Assembly: GCA_004357015.1 (NCBI GenBank)
Contig: SMXE01000217.1
Coordinates: forward strand, 1-9,404
Reading direction: 5' to 3'
Origin: Caldithrix sp.
GTDB taxonomy: Bacteria > Zhuqueibacterota > Zhuqueibacteria > Oceanimicrobiales > Oceanimicrobiaceae
DNA length: 9,404 bases
Numbering within the stretch: position 1 is the first letter of the stretch; each line of letters starts with the position of its first letter. Of this stretch, positions 1 through 7,109 are shown one piece after another. The notes beneath the pieces were generated by a model, which did no database searches, had not been told where the DNA came from, and worked only from the letters and a program-made list of their open reading frames with translations. Position numbers and translations under genes: made by a program.

Positions 1-2
1 AC

Positions 3-698
3 TATCGGGAAATCCTCGACCAGGCACAGGCGGAGGCGGATGTCGTACTTTGGGACGGCGGCAACAACGACACGCCGTTCTTTCAGCCCGATGTGCACAT
101 CGTGGTTGTGGATCCGCTGCGGCCCGGGCACGAGGTCTCTTACTATCCTGGTGAAGTGAACTTGCGCATGGCCGATGTGGTGGTGATCAACAAGGAAACG
201 AGCGCAACCCTGGACGACATCGAAACCGTGCGCTCTAATATAATGGAGGTAAATCCTGACGCCGTTGTCATCGATGCAGCTTCGCCGATTTTTGTCGACG
301 ATCCGGCCGTGATTAAAGGCAAGCGCGTACTTGTCGTCGAAGACGGACCGACGCTGACACACGGCGGTATGAAGTTAGGCGCAGGCATCGTTGCGGCACA
401 AAGATTCGGCGCTTCCGAGATCGTAGACCCGAGGCCCTATCTGAAAGGTTCATTACAGGAGACTTTCAGAACCTACCCGGAAATCGGAGCGTTGTTGCCG
501 GCAATGGGATATGGCGAGCAGCAGGTGAAAGATCTTGAGGCCACAATTAACAGTACGGACTGTGATGCCGTAATCATCGGCACGCCCATCGATCTGCGCA
601 AGCTCGTAAATATCAACAAGCCTGCCACCCGTGTGACGTACGAGTTGGAGGAGATCGGCAAGCCGGACCTGCGCGATGTGCTGGCAAAGTTAGCTTGA
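3..698 (+). CDS. Predicted GTPase, cyclic 2,3-diphosphoglycerate synthetase family (C-terminal part, 5' truncated)
   Basis: The open frame enters from the left edge and ends at TGA 696-698, so only the last ~231 residues are visible. The internal ATG at 93 is not the start, because conserved sequence lies before it. The opening stretch contains DVVLWDGGNNDTPFF, a hallmark of the COG2403 family of predicted P-loop GTPases related to archaeal cyclic 2,3-diphosphoglycerate synthetase. Next come VDPLRPGHE, then YPGEVNLRMADVVVINK, the last part resembling a G4 nucleotide-specificity loop. The G4 loop here reads NKET rather than NKxD. A second segment contains VEDGPTLTHGGMKLGAG, followed by a C-terminal alpha/beta region with DAVIIGTPIDLRKL. 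The P-loop would lie upstream, outside the window. The archaeal enzyme makes the cyclic phosphate anhydride of 2,3-diphosphoglycerate. The bacterial role is not established, so I do not assign that activity. It is followed directly by a carbamate kinase gene, suggesting co-translation and perhaps a shared phosphoryl-transfer pathway (inference). Confidence 0.82.
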   Translation, partial: YREILDQAQAEADVVLWDGGNNDTPFFQPDVHIVVVDPLRPGHEVSYYPGEVNLRMADVVVINKETSATLDDIETVRSNIMEVNPDAVVIDAASPIFVDDPAVIKGKRVLVVEDGPTLTHGGMKLGAGIVAAQRFGASEIVDPRPYLKGSLQETFRTYPEIGALLPAMGYGEQQVKDLEATINSTDCDAVIIGTPIDLRKLVNINKPATRVTYELEEIGKPDLRDVLAKLA

Positions 699-706
699 GT
701 GCAGAG

Positions 707-1657
707 ATGAGTGACGGGCCGGTGGCGGTTGTTGCCCTGGGCGGCAACTCCATTACGCGCGAAACTGAAGAAGGCAACATCGCACAGCAGTTTGCCAATA
801 CGCGGCGAAGCCTTCTCGGTGTGCTGGCATTGATCAAGCAGGGTTACTGTGTGGCTATTACACACGGAAACGGTCCGCAAATCGGCAACGCTATGATTCG
901 CGTGGAAGAAACACGGCATCTTGTCCCGCCTTTGCCGCTGGGCATCATGGTAGCGGACCTCCAGGGTGGAATGGGCTACATGATTCAGCAGACGATGCAG
1001 AACAAGCTGCATCTCGCTGGCATTCAGAGGGAAGTCGTTACTATTCTCACACAGGTCGTTGTCGACAAAAACGATCCTTCGATCCTAAACCCTACCAAGT
1101 TTGTGGGCCCGATGCTCAAAAATGAAGACGTCGAGCGCGCGGTGCGAGAGCGCGGCTGGGTGGTGAAGGAAGACCCAGGCCGCGGCTATCGCAGAGTGGT
1201 GCCGTCTCCTACTCCTTTGGCTATCGTGGAACGTCAAACCATCAAGAGGATGGTTGAGGAAGGCGCCATTCTAATTTGCGCCGGCGGCGGTGGCATTCCG
1301 GTTTACAAAGAAGAGGACGGCAGATGGGAAGGCGTTGACGCTGTTATCGATAAAGACCTGGCCTCTGCGATTCTGGCGCGTGACATCGGGGCAGAGGAAC
1401 TGTTTATCCTCACCGCCGTGGATAAAGTCGCATTGAATTTCAGACAGGAAAATGAGGTTCAACTGGACGACCTGACTGTCTCGGAGGCTCGCGGCCATCT
1501 GGAAGCAGGCCAGTTTCCGGCAGGCAGCATGGGGCCGAAGATTCAGGCCGCCATCAATTTTATCGAGGGCGGCGGCAAAGTAGTGTGGATTACGTCTATC
1601 GAGAAAATGACGGAAGCGATCGGCGGCAGGATGGGTACGCGCATCGTTGCCGGTTAA
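707..1657 (+). CDS. arcC: Carbamate kinase
   Basis: Carbamate kinase catalyses ATP + carbamate <-> ADP + carbamoyl phosphate. In catabolism it usually runs toward ATP formation, at the end of arginine deiminase, agmatine or purine/allantoin breakdown. The family signatures are in order: VVALGGNSI at the N-terminus, THGNGPQIGN, the PLGIMVADLQGGMGYMIQ segment, ILTQVVVDKNDP, GRGYRRVVPSPTP, the glycine-rich ICAGGGGIPV, GVDAVIDKDLASA, LTAVDKVALNF and the C-terminal GSMGPKIQAA. The 316-residue length is normal for this amino-acid-kinase fold family. The ATG at 707 gives the usual short lead-in to the first beta strand. A TTG at 695 overlaps the upstream stop as TTGA and adds four residues, which is possible because this genome uses TTG starts. 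Neither start has a clear Shine-Dalgarno site. No ornithine carbamoyltransferase or arginine deiminase gene is in the window, so the source of carbamoyl phosphate is unknown. Confidence 0.95.
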   Translation: MSDGPVAVVALGGNSITRETEEGNIAQQFANTRRSLLGVLALIKQGYCVAITHGNGPQIGNAMIRVEETRHLVPPLPLGIMVADLQGGMGYMIQQTMQNKLHLAGIQREVVTILTQVVVDKNDPSILNPTKFVGPMLKNEDVERAVRERGWVVKEDPGRGYRRVVPSPTPLAIVERQTIKRMVEEGAILICAGGGGIPVYKEEDGRWEGVDAVIDKDLASAILARDIGAEELFILTAVDKVALNFRQENEVQLDDLTVSEARGHLEAGQFPAGSMGPKIQAAINFIEGGGKVVWITSIEKMTEAIGGRMGTRIVAG

Positions 1658-1691
1658 CCCACTGAAAAAATAATGACTGGAGGCTTAAACA

Positions 1692-2852
1692 TTGAAAATT
1701 CATGAATATCAGGCAAAAGAACTGCTGAAGAAGTTTGGCGTTGAGGTGCCGCGTGGTCAGTTGGCGGAAACGGCTGATCAGGCCAGAAAAATTGCAGCGG
1801 ATCTGGGCGGCATGGTTGTCGTCAAGGCGCAGATTCACGCCGGCGGTCGCGGCAAGGGGGGCGGCGTAAGACTGGCAAAGAGCGCGGACGAAGCGGCGGA
1901 AATCGCAAACAAGATGATCGGCATGACACTCGTCACGCATCAGACCGGTCCGGATGGCAAAGAGGTGCGCAAAGTGCTCGTGGAGGAGGGTCTGGACATC
2001 GACCGCGAGATGTATCTGGGCATCGTTCTGGATCGCTCGAGAAGCCAACTCGTGTTTATGGCCAGTACCGAAGGGGGCGTGGAGATCGAAAAAGTCGCGG
2101 CTGAGACGCCGGAGAAGATTCTGAAAGAGTATATCGACCCGGCGGTTGGTTTGCGGCCGTTTCAGGCGCGCAAGCTGGCGTTTGGCCTTGGACTGAAAGG
2201 CGACGAGTTCAAGAACGGCGTCAAGTTCTTCAATGCGCTGTACCAGGCCTACGTCTCTGCGGATTGCTCCATGGCAGAAATCAATCCGCTGGTGGTGACC
2301 AAACAGGGCAAGGTGTTGGCGCTTGACGCCAAAATAAACTTTGATGATAACGCGCTGTATCGACATTCCGATTTCGCCGAGTTGCGCGACCTCAACGAAG
2401 AGGAGCCGCTGGAAGTGGAAGCGTCCAAATACGATCTCAACTACATCCGGCTGGATGGGGAAGTGGGCTGCATGGTGAACGGCGCCGGACTGGCGATGGC
2501 CACCATGGACATGATCAATATTGCAGGTTCCGAACCAGCCAATTTTCTGGATGTCGGCGGTGGCGCAAGCGCCGAGACCGTGAAGAACGGATTTGAGATA
2601 ATTCTTTCAGACAAACATGTGAAAGCCATCCTGATAAACATTTTTGGCGGAATCGTGCGTTGTGACCGGGTGGCAAAAGGTGTGATTGAGGCCGCTTCGC
2701 AGATGAATATTAATGTACCAGTGGTGGTGCGGCTTGAAGGAACCAACGCGGAAGAGGCAGCAAAGCTGCTGGAAGAGTCCGACATTTTATTTGAAGTCGG
2801 TCGGACATTTCATGACGCGGCGCAAAAGGTTGCTGCCAGCGTCAGCCGCTAG
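1692..2852 (+). CDS. sucC: Succinyl-CoA ligase (ADP/GDP-forming), beta subunit
   Basis: This is the nucleotide-binding subunit of succinyl-CoA synthetase, the TCA-cycle step that couples succinyl-CoA cleavage to ATP or GTP formation in the cytoplasm. The 386-residue protein matches the family length. The N-terminal ATP-grasp domain starts [17 protein letters not shown] and carries the nucleotide-binding lysine in [17 protein letters not shown] (residues 42-58). The metal-binding region follows with AEINPLV (Glu196 region) and LDAKINFDD (Asp212). The C-terminal CoA-ligase domain has [23 protein letters not shown] and [14 protein letters not shown] (about residues 259-328). Specificity for ATP versus GTP cannot be read safely from sequence alone. 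The start is TTG 1692, preceded by GGAGG at 1679-1683 with an 8-nt spacer, and translation begins exactly at the conserved N-terminus. sucD follows after 39 nt. Confidence 0.97.
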   Translation: MKIHEYQAKELLKKFGVEVPRGQLAETADQARKIAADLGGMVVVKAQIHAGGRGKGGGVRLAKSADEAAEIANKMIGMTLVTHQTGPDGKEVRKVLVEEGLDIDREMYLGIVLDRSRSQLVFMASTEGGVEIEKVAAETPEKILKEYIDPAVGLRPFQARKLAFGLGLKGDEFKNGVKFFNALYQAYVSADCSMAEINPLVVTKQGKVLALDAKINFDDNALYRHSDFAELRDLNEEEPLEVEASKYDLNYIRLDGEVGCMVNGAGLAMATMDMINIAGSEPANFLDVGGGASAETVKNGFEIILSDKHVKAILINIFGGIVRCDRVAKGVIEAASQMNINVPVVVRLEGTNAEEAAKLLEESDILFEVGRTFHDAAQKVAASVSR

Positions 2853-2891
2853 CGTGTTGCATAGAGAAGCACATACGAAAGGAGAATAAAA

Positions 2892-3764
2892 TTGAGTATT
2901 CTTGTCGATGAAAATACCCGTCTCGTGGTTCAGGGTATTACAGGCGGCGAAGGGACATTTCATTCCCGCCAGATGCTTGAGTACGGAACGAAAGTGGTGG
3001 CAGGCGTGACCCCGGGCAAGGGCGGTCAGAAATTTGAGGATAAAGTGCCGGTGTTCAATACCGTAGCGGAAGCTGTTGCAAAGGAAGGCGCCAACGTTTC
3101 GGCCATCTTTGTGCCGCCGCCCTTTGCTGCGGACGCGATCATGGAAGCTGCTGACGCCGGTGTCGCTCTCGTGGTGTGCATCACCGAGGGCATCCCGGTG
3201 CTGGACATGCTGCAGGTGCACAAGTATTTGGCAAACCGGAATACACGGCTGGTCGGGCCGAATTGTCCGGGCGTTATTTCGCCTGGTGCGTGCAAGGTGG
3301 GCATTATGCCGGGGTTTATTCACAAGGTTGGCAACGTCGGTCTCATTTCACGCAGCGGCACACTGACCTACGAGGCGGTCAAGCAACTCAGCGACCTTGG
3401 CATTGGACAATCAACCTGTATCGGCATCGGGGGAGACCCGGTGATTGGCACGAACTTTACTGATGCGTTGAAGTTGTTCAAACAAGATGGCGACACCGAA
3501 GCTGTCGTGCTAATCGGAGAAATTGGCGGCACGGCTGAGCAGGAGGCTGCTGCCTATATCAAAGAGAACTTCGATCGTCCCGTGGTGGCGTTCATCGCCG
3601 GCAGAACAGCGCCGCCGGGACGCCGGATGGGGCATGCCGGCGCGATCATTTCCGGCAGTGAAGGCACAGCCAAAGAGAAAATTGCAACGCTCAAGGCGGC
3701 CGGGGTGCACGTCGCCGAAAGCCCAGCGGAAATCGGCAACACCATGCAAAAAGCGCTTGCTTAA
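2892..3764 (+). CDS. sucD: Succinyl-CoA ligase (ADP/GDP-forming), alpha subunit
   Basis: The alpha subunit binds CoA and carries the histidine that is phosphorylated during succinyl-CoA <-> succinate + CoA + NTP. The Rossmann-like CoA-binding domain opens with [17 protein letters not shown] and [10 protein letters not shown], then [11 protein letters not shown]. The centre has [14 protein letters not shown] and [10 protein letters not shown]. The C-terminal domain has [22 protein letters not shown] and [12 protein letters not shown], in which His248 is the expected phosphohistidine. Its 290 residues are the normal length. The start is TTG 2892, with AAAGGAG at 2878-2884 just upstream. It lies 39 nt after sucC and 20 nt before ndk, with no terminator in between, so the three are almost certainly co-transcribed. 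Confidence 0.97.
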   Translation: MSILVDENTRLVVQGITGGEGTFHSRQMLEYGTKVVAGVTPGKGGQKFEDKVPVFNTVAEAVAKEGANVSAIFVPPPFAADAIMEAADAGVALVVCITEGIPVLDMLQVHKYLANRNTRLVGPNCPGVISPGACKVGIMPGFIHKVGNVGLISRSGTLTYEAVKQLSDLGIGQSTCIGIGGDPVIGTNFTDALKLFKQDGDTEAVVLIGEIGGTAEQEAAAYIKENFDRPVVAFIAGRTAPPGRRMGHAGAIISGSEGTAKEKIATLKAAGVHVAESPAEIGNTMQKALA

Positions 3765-3784
3765 CATGAAAGGAGTTGCGAATA

Positions 3785-4213
3785 GTGGAACGTACATTAG
3801 CAATTTTGAAGCCGGATTGTACCCGGCGGAATCTGATAGGCAAGGTGATCGTCAGGATAGAAGAGGCTGGGTTTAAGATTCTTGCCATGAAAATGGTGCG
3901 GTTGTCCAATGGAACCGTTGGTGAGTTCTATGCTGTGCACCGGGAGCGGCCCTTCTACGGCGAACTGGTTGAGTTTATGAGTTCCGGCACTGCCGTGACC
4001 ATTGCCCTCGAGAAGGAAAACGCCGTGGCCGAGTTCCGCAAGTTGATCGGCGCCACGGACCCGGATGAGGCTGATCCGGGAACCATTCGGAAAGACTTTG
4101 CTGAAAGTAAGGGGAACAACATCGTGCATGGCTCGGATTCGGTGGAAAACGGTCGGCACGAAATCGGATTTTTCTTTTCCGAAAAGGAGCTTGTCGTCAA
4201 TGGCGTGCGCTAA
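3785..4213 (+). CDS. ndk: Nucleoside diphosphate kinase
   Basis: NDK moves the gamma-phosphate of ATP onto other nucleoside diphosphates through a phosphohistidine intermediate. The protein opens [10 protein letters not shown], the expected N-terminal beta strand. It has the active-site motif NNIVHGSDS, with His115 as the phosphorylated residue, then EIGFFF near the end. Its 142 residues match the short bacterial type. I chose GTG 3785: it puts the conserved strand right after the initiator Met and leaves a 9-nt spacer after AAAGGAG (3769-3775). The in-frame TTG at 3776 abuts that Shine-Dalgarno site and cannot use it well. Placement right after sucCD makes sense, because NDK can turn the NTP made by succinyl-CoA ligase into whichever nucleotide is needed. 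That link is inference. Confidence 0.96.
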   Translation: MERTLAILKPDCTRRNLIGKVIVRIEEAGFKILAMKMVRLSNGTVGEFYAVHRERPFYGELVEFMSSGTAVTIALEKENAVAEFRKLIGATDPDEADPGTIRKDFAESKGNNIVHGSDSVENGRHEIGFFFSEKELVVNGVR

Positions 4214-4242
4214 GCGCTTCCGCTCAGCGAGGATATTTTGTC

Positions 4243-4271
4243 TTGACTCTCGACCATTTTTTGGTTACATT
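4243..4271 (+). promoter_or_regulatory. Candidate sigma70-type promoter for the DUF177-rpmF-fab operon
   Basis: In the 88-nt gap after ndk, TTGACT (4243-4248) matches the -35 consensus at five of six positions. After exactly 17 nt comes TACATT (4266-4271), a four-of-six match to the -10. The surrounding DNA is clearly more AT-rich than the genes on either side. Transcription would begin near 4278, leaving a short leader with CTGGAG (4285-4290) before ATG 4302. No clear terminator for the upstream ndk transcript precedes it. Confidence 0.55.
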
Positions 4272-4301
4272 TATTTTTCTTGATCTGGAGTTGTTTGGCG
4301 A

Positions 4302-4814
4302 ATGAAAGTCAGCGTCCAAAGTCTCAAAAACGGCCTCAATTTTTATGAATTTGATCCGGAGATTGCGGAGTTGGATTTCGAAGAACGCAATTTTATGGTC
4401 AAGCGTGTTCAGGTCAAAAGTAAAGTCGATCGGAGTGAACACAATATCGTTGTAACTTCCGAGGCCACTGCGAGCATCGAATCGGTTTGCGAGAGTTGCC
4501 TCAAAAATTACACTGACCAATTTGAAGACACGTACACGATTCTCTACACCACAGAGAAGGAAGCCCTTGAAGATGATGAAATGGTGCGTTTCCTCAGCAC
4601 CGGGACGAACCACATCGATTTGACAGAAGGGTTGCGGGAGTCGATTTTGCTGGCGCTTCCGATGCGATTCAAATGTACGGAAGACTGTAAAGGTCTTTGT
4701 GCCCGGTGTGGCGCCAATCTCAATGCCGAACCGTGTGAGTGCAAAGATGCGCAGGCGGATCCAAGATGGGAAGGTTTGCGCAAGTTGTTGAAGGAAGAGG
4801 TCGGAGACAATTAA
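4302..4814 (+). CDS. DUF177 family protein (YceD-like, linked to 23S rRNA accumulation)
   Basis: The family (DUF177/YceD) is nearly always encoded just upstream of rpmF. The E. coli and plant members are needed for normal 23S rRNA levels, so a role in large-subunit biogenesis is likely but unproven here. The 170-residue protein has an N-terminal beta-rich part, then CESC at 63-66. After an acidic segment, EGLRESILLALPM (about 109-121) is the typical family core. A cysteine cluster follows with Cys at 125, 129, 133, 136, 145 and 147, ending in the common DPRWEGLRKLL tail. The CxxC pairs look able to bind zinc; E. coli YceD has far fewer cysteines, while many Gram-positive and deep-branching relatives keep them. 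ATG 4302 is the only sensible start, with CTGGAG upstream at a somewhat long 11-nt spacing. rpmF follows 25 nt downstream. Confidence 0.9.
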   Translation: MKVSVQSLKNGLNFYEFDPEIAELDFEERNFMVKRVQVKSKVDRSEHNIVVTSEATASIESVCESCLKNYTDQFEDTYTILYTTEKEALEDDEMVRFLSTGTNHIDLTEGLRESILLALPMRFKCTEDCKGLCARCGANLNAEPCECKDAQADPRWEGLRKLLKEEVGDN

Positions 4815-4839
4815 GAGACCATAATTCAGGAGATAGAAG

Positions 4840-5022
4840 TTGGCACTACCAAAAAGAAAAATATCAAAATCACGTGGACGCAAGAGGCGGACACACTGGA
4901 AACTTTCTGCCCCTAATGTGGTTGAGTGTTCTCATTGTCATCAGCCAATGTTGCCACATCGAGCGTGTCCGAACTGCGGTTACTATGCAGGCAGGCAAGT
5001 GTTCTCTCCTAGAGAGGCGTAG
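4840..5022 (+). CDS. rpmF: 50S ribosomal protein L32
   Basis: This is a small basic protein of the large ribosomal subunit. Its 60 residues begin MALPKRKISKSRGRKRRTHW, the standard L32 N-terminus that threads into 23S rRNA. A C-terminal zinc ribbon has Cys30, Cys33, Cys43 and Cys46 (CSHC, 9 residues, CPNC), so this is the zinc-binding form rather than the cysteine-free paralogue. The start is TTG 4840 behind AGGAG (4828-4832) with a 7-nt spacer. The position between DUF177 and plsX is the conserved link between ribosome and fatty acid genes. A hairpin overlaps the 3' end but is not followed by a T-run, so readthrough into plsX is expected. Confidence 0.97.
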   Translation: MALPKRKISKSRGRKRRTHWKLSAPNVVECSHCHQPMLPHRACPNCGYYAGRQVFSPREA

Positions 5023-5085
5023 CCTGCTTCTCTCGATCACTGCGTTTCGGCTCAATGAATAGGCCGGCAGGAGTCGCTTTATTCC

Positions 5086-6105
5086 ATGCGGATAGCAATA
5101 GATGCGATGGGTGGAGATTACGCCCCTGATGCGATCATTCACGGGGGTGTTGAGGCTGCCAGGGCTGGGAAAGGAGAATATGAGGTGGTGTTTGTGGGGG
5201 ACGAAGCGGTTGTTCAGTCATATCTTTCCCGCCATTTTAGAATTCATGAATTACCCATCAGTGTGGTCCACGCATCCCAAAAAATTGAAATGGGTGAATC
5301 TCCAACCACGGCGCTGAAGAAAAAACCGGATGCGTCTATTGTGGTTGCAATGGAGATTCACAAAAAGGGGGATGTAGATGCGGTGGTCAGCGCGGGGCAC
5401 ACTGGTGCAGCGATGGCTTCCGCTCTGTTGCGACTGGGTCGGATCAAGGGCGTCCGGCGTCCGGCGATTGGTTCATTGATACCTCATGGTCAGGGTGTGT
5501 CCTTCTTGACCGATGTCGGCGCTAATGTCGATTGTCGGCCAATGGATCTGCTGCAGTTTGGCATCATGGGGCAGATTTACATGAAGTATGTTTACAACCT
5601 TAAAAATCCACGCGTTGGACTCTTGAATATCGGCGAAGAGAGAGGCAAAGGCAATGACGTCGTGCAAGAGGCATATGATCTTCTGGCGGAGAGTCAACTC
5701 AACTTCGTAGGAAACATTGAAGGCCGGGATGTTATGGGCGGAAATGTCGATGTCATCGTTGCGGATGGATTTGTCGGTAATGTAGTGCTCAAATTTGCCG
5801 AGAGTTTTAACGGCGTCTACTCGAAGACGCTTAAGCGAAAAATCGGGAAAAAGGTGTTTTCCAACCTTGGGGCGTTCTTGCTAAAACCGACGTTCAACAG
5901 GCTGCGCAGAATTTACGATTATGAAGAGTATGGCGGCGCTCCTCTCCTTGGTATCAATGGTGTCTGCGTTATTTGTCACGGCAGTTCCACGCCTAGGGCG
6001 ATAAAAAACGGTATTCTCGAAGCATCCACGATGATAAAGCAGCGAGTGAATCAAAGAATCAGTCAGGAGTTAATCGGTATGAGGAGGGAGACGAATGGAG
6101 AATAA
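5086..6105 (+). CDS. plsX: Phosphate acyltransferase PlsX (acyl-ACP:phosphate acyltransferase)
   Basis: PlsX converts acyl-ACP plus phosphate to acyl-phosphate, the donor for PlsY, which begins phospholipid synthesis at the membrane surface. The 339-residue protein opens MRIAIDAMGGDYAP, the family signature. It continues with VHASQKIEMGESPTTALK, VDAVVSAGHTGAAMA, FLTDVGANVDCRP, VGLLNIGEERGKGN, VDVIVADGFVGNVVLK and, near the end, YGGAPLLGINGVCVICHG. This is the complete conserved order. ATG 5086 is chosen because the first beta strand starts directly after it; GGCAGGAG (5066-5073) lies 12 nt upstream. The last 11 nt overlap fabH, a sign of translational coupling. No FapR-type regulator gene precedes plsX, unlike in Bacillus. 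Confidence 0.97.
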   Translation: MRIAIDAMGGDYAPDAIIHGGVEAARAGKGEYEVVFVGDEAVVQSYLSRHFRIHELPISVVHASQKIEMGESPTTALKKKPDASIVVAMEIHKKGDVDAVVSAGHTGAAMASALLRLGRIKGVRRPAIGSLIPHGQGVSFLTDVGANVDCRPMDLLQFGIMGQIYMKYVYNLKNPRVGLLNIGEERGKGNDVVQEAYDLLAESQLNFVGNIEGRDVMGGNVDVIVADGFVGNVVLKFAESFNGVYSKTLKRKIGKKVFSNLGAFLLKPTFNRLRRIYDYEEYGGAPLLGINGVCVICHGSSTPRAIKNGILEASTMIKQRVNQRISQELIGMRRETNGE

Positions 6106-7084
6106 CGTCAAGACCATGATGCTCGGCACCGGTGTCGCCATTCCCCCAAAGACGCTCACCAATCAAGATCTGGAGAAAATTGTTGACACCAGCGATGAAT
6201 GGATTCGGGAACGCACCGGTATGCAGGTGCGCCACATCGTGGATGACGAAACGCAAAATTCTGATTTGTCTGCTCAAGCGGCCAAGCAGGCGTTGAAGGA
6301 CGCGGACATGGATGCTGAGGAAATTGATACGCTCATTGTCGCCACAGTGACGGGTGACGTGACGTTTCCCGCCACAGCTTGCTATGTTCAGGATAAGATT
6401 GGCGCGGTCAACGCGGCGGCTTTTGACATCCAGGCCGCCTGCTCCGGTTTCCTGTTTGGTCTGAGCATCGCGGATGGGTTCGTCGGTACCGGCAAGAGCA
6501 AGAACGTCTTGGTCATCGGCTGCGAACTATTGACACGCATCGTAGATTGGAAAGATCGTTCCACCTGTGTGCTGTTTGGCGACGCTGCCGGCGCGGCTGT
6601 ACTGGGTCCGGCAAATGGCGATGGTCGCGGCATCCTTGGTACGTTTATGAAAACTGACGGCCGGCTGGCGCATTTGCTCTGCATGCCGGGAGGCGGCACA
6701 CGCTATCCTGCTCAAGTTGCGATCAGTGAAAATCTGAACACCCTGAAGATGCGAGGACCGGAAGTCTTTAGAGCGGCAGTCACTGCAATGGGGGATGCGG
6801 CCGCGCACATCCTGGAAACAGCCGGTTTGACGGTTGATGATGTGGACCTGTTAATTCCGCACCAGGCGAACAAGCGGATCATCGATGCGACAGTACGCCG
6901 AATGAAAATTCCGCCTGAAAAGGTCTACATAAACGTGCACGAATATGGCAATACGTCGTCGGCTTCCATTCCCGTCGCGCTGAACGAGGCCAAAGAAAAG
7001 GGCCTGCTAAAGCCAGGCGACGTCTGCGTGATGGTCGCCTTTGGCGGTGGTTTCACCTGGGGTTCCGTGGCTGTCAGGATGTAG
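6095..7084 (+). CDS. fabH: Beta-ketoacyl-ACP synthase III
   Basis: FabH starts fatty acid synthesis by condensing an acyl-CoA primer with malonyl-ACP. The thiolase-fold protein of 329 residues carries the full catalytic triad. Cys116 lies in AACSGFLFGL, His256 in LIPHQANKRI and Asn286 in YGNTSSASIP. Other family signs are TSDEWIRERTGM near residue 28, LFGDAAGAAVLG, and the C-terminal VMVAFGGGFTWGSV. The ATG start at 6095 sits behind GAGGAGGG (6081-6088) and lies inside the 3' end of plsX. The primer preference (acetyl-CoA or branched acyl-CoA) cannot be read from the sequence. fabD follows about 25 nt downstream. Confidence 0.97.
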   Translation: MENNVKTMMLGTGVAIPPKTLTNQDLEKIVDTSDEWIRERTGMQVRHIVDDETQNSDLSAQAAKQALKDADMDAEEIDTLIVATVTGDVTFPATACYVQDKIGAVNAAAFDIQAACSGFLFGLSIADGFVGTGKSKNVLVIGCELLTRIVDWKDRSTCVLFGDAAGAAVLGPANGDGRGILGTFMKTDGRLAHLLCMPGGGTRYPAQVAISENLNTLKMRGPEVFRAAVTAMGDAAAHILETAGLTVDDVDLLIPHQANKRIIDATVRRMKIPPEKVYINVHEYGNTSSASIPVALNEAKEKGLLKPGDVCVMVAFGGGFTWGSVAVRM

Positions 7085-7095
7085 CCGACCGGAGT

Positions 7096-7101
7096 GGGGA
7101 G
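7096..7101 (+). promoter_or_regulatory. Shine-Dalgarno site that decides the fabD start
   Basis: GGGGAG lies in the short gap after the fabH stop. It sits 8 nt before ATC 7110, the same spacing seen before sucC and acpP. No ATG, GTG or TTG in the fabD frame lies downstream of it near the conserved N-terminus. This is the main local evidence for initiation at ATC. Confidence 0.5.
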
Positions 7102-7109
7102 AAATCGAG

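Noticed and set aside
473..1012. Minus-strand open frame (179 codons) opposite the GTPase-arcC junction
   Set aside because: It crosses two conserved genes and shows no motif or start signal.
1647..1674. Promoter-like TTGCCG, 16 nt, AATAAT before sucC
   Set aside because: The predicted transcription start would fall near 1681, inside the GGAGG ribosome site at 1679-1683, and would destroy it. The -35 is also weak and lies in the arcC coding end.
1596..2366. Long open frame on the minus strand (256 codons) antisense to sucC
   Set aside because: It lies fully opposite the arcC end and sucC, has no recognisable domain or ribosome site, and its composition is what codon-biased GC-rich genes produce on the opposite strand.
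3776..3784. TTG 3776 as the ndk start
   Set aside because: It directly abuts the AAAGGAG site, leaving no spacer, and adds residues before the conserved N-terminal strand. GTG 3785 fits better.
4207..4229. Possible terminator after ndk (GCGC-TAA-GCGC and CGCT/AGCG stems)
   Set aside because: The stems are only 4 bp, overlap the stop codon, and have no adjacent T-run.
4224..4883. Minus-strand open frame (219 codons) across the DUF177 gene and its promoter
   Set aside because: No family resemblance. It covers a well-supported conserved gene and the start of rpmF on the other strand, so it is a shadow frame.
7041..7109. Translation of fabD from TTG 7041 or GTG 7047 inside fabH
   Set aside because: The added residues are read from fabH coding sequence in another frame, resemble no FabD N-terminus and have no Shine-Dalgarno site. 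Kept only as a fallback if ATC initiation is disproved.
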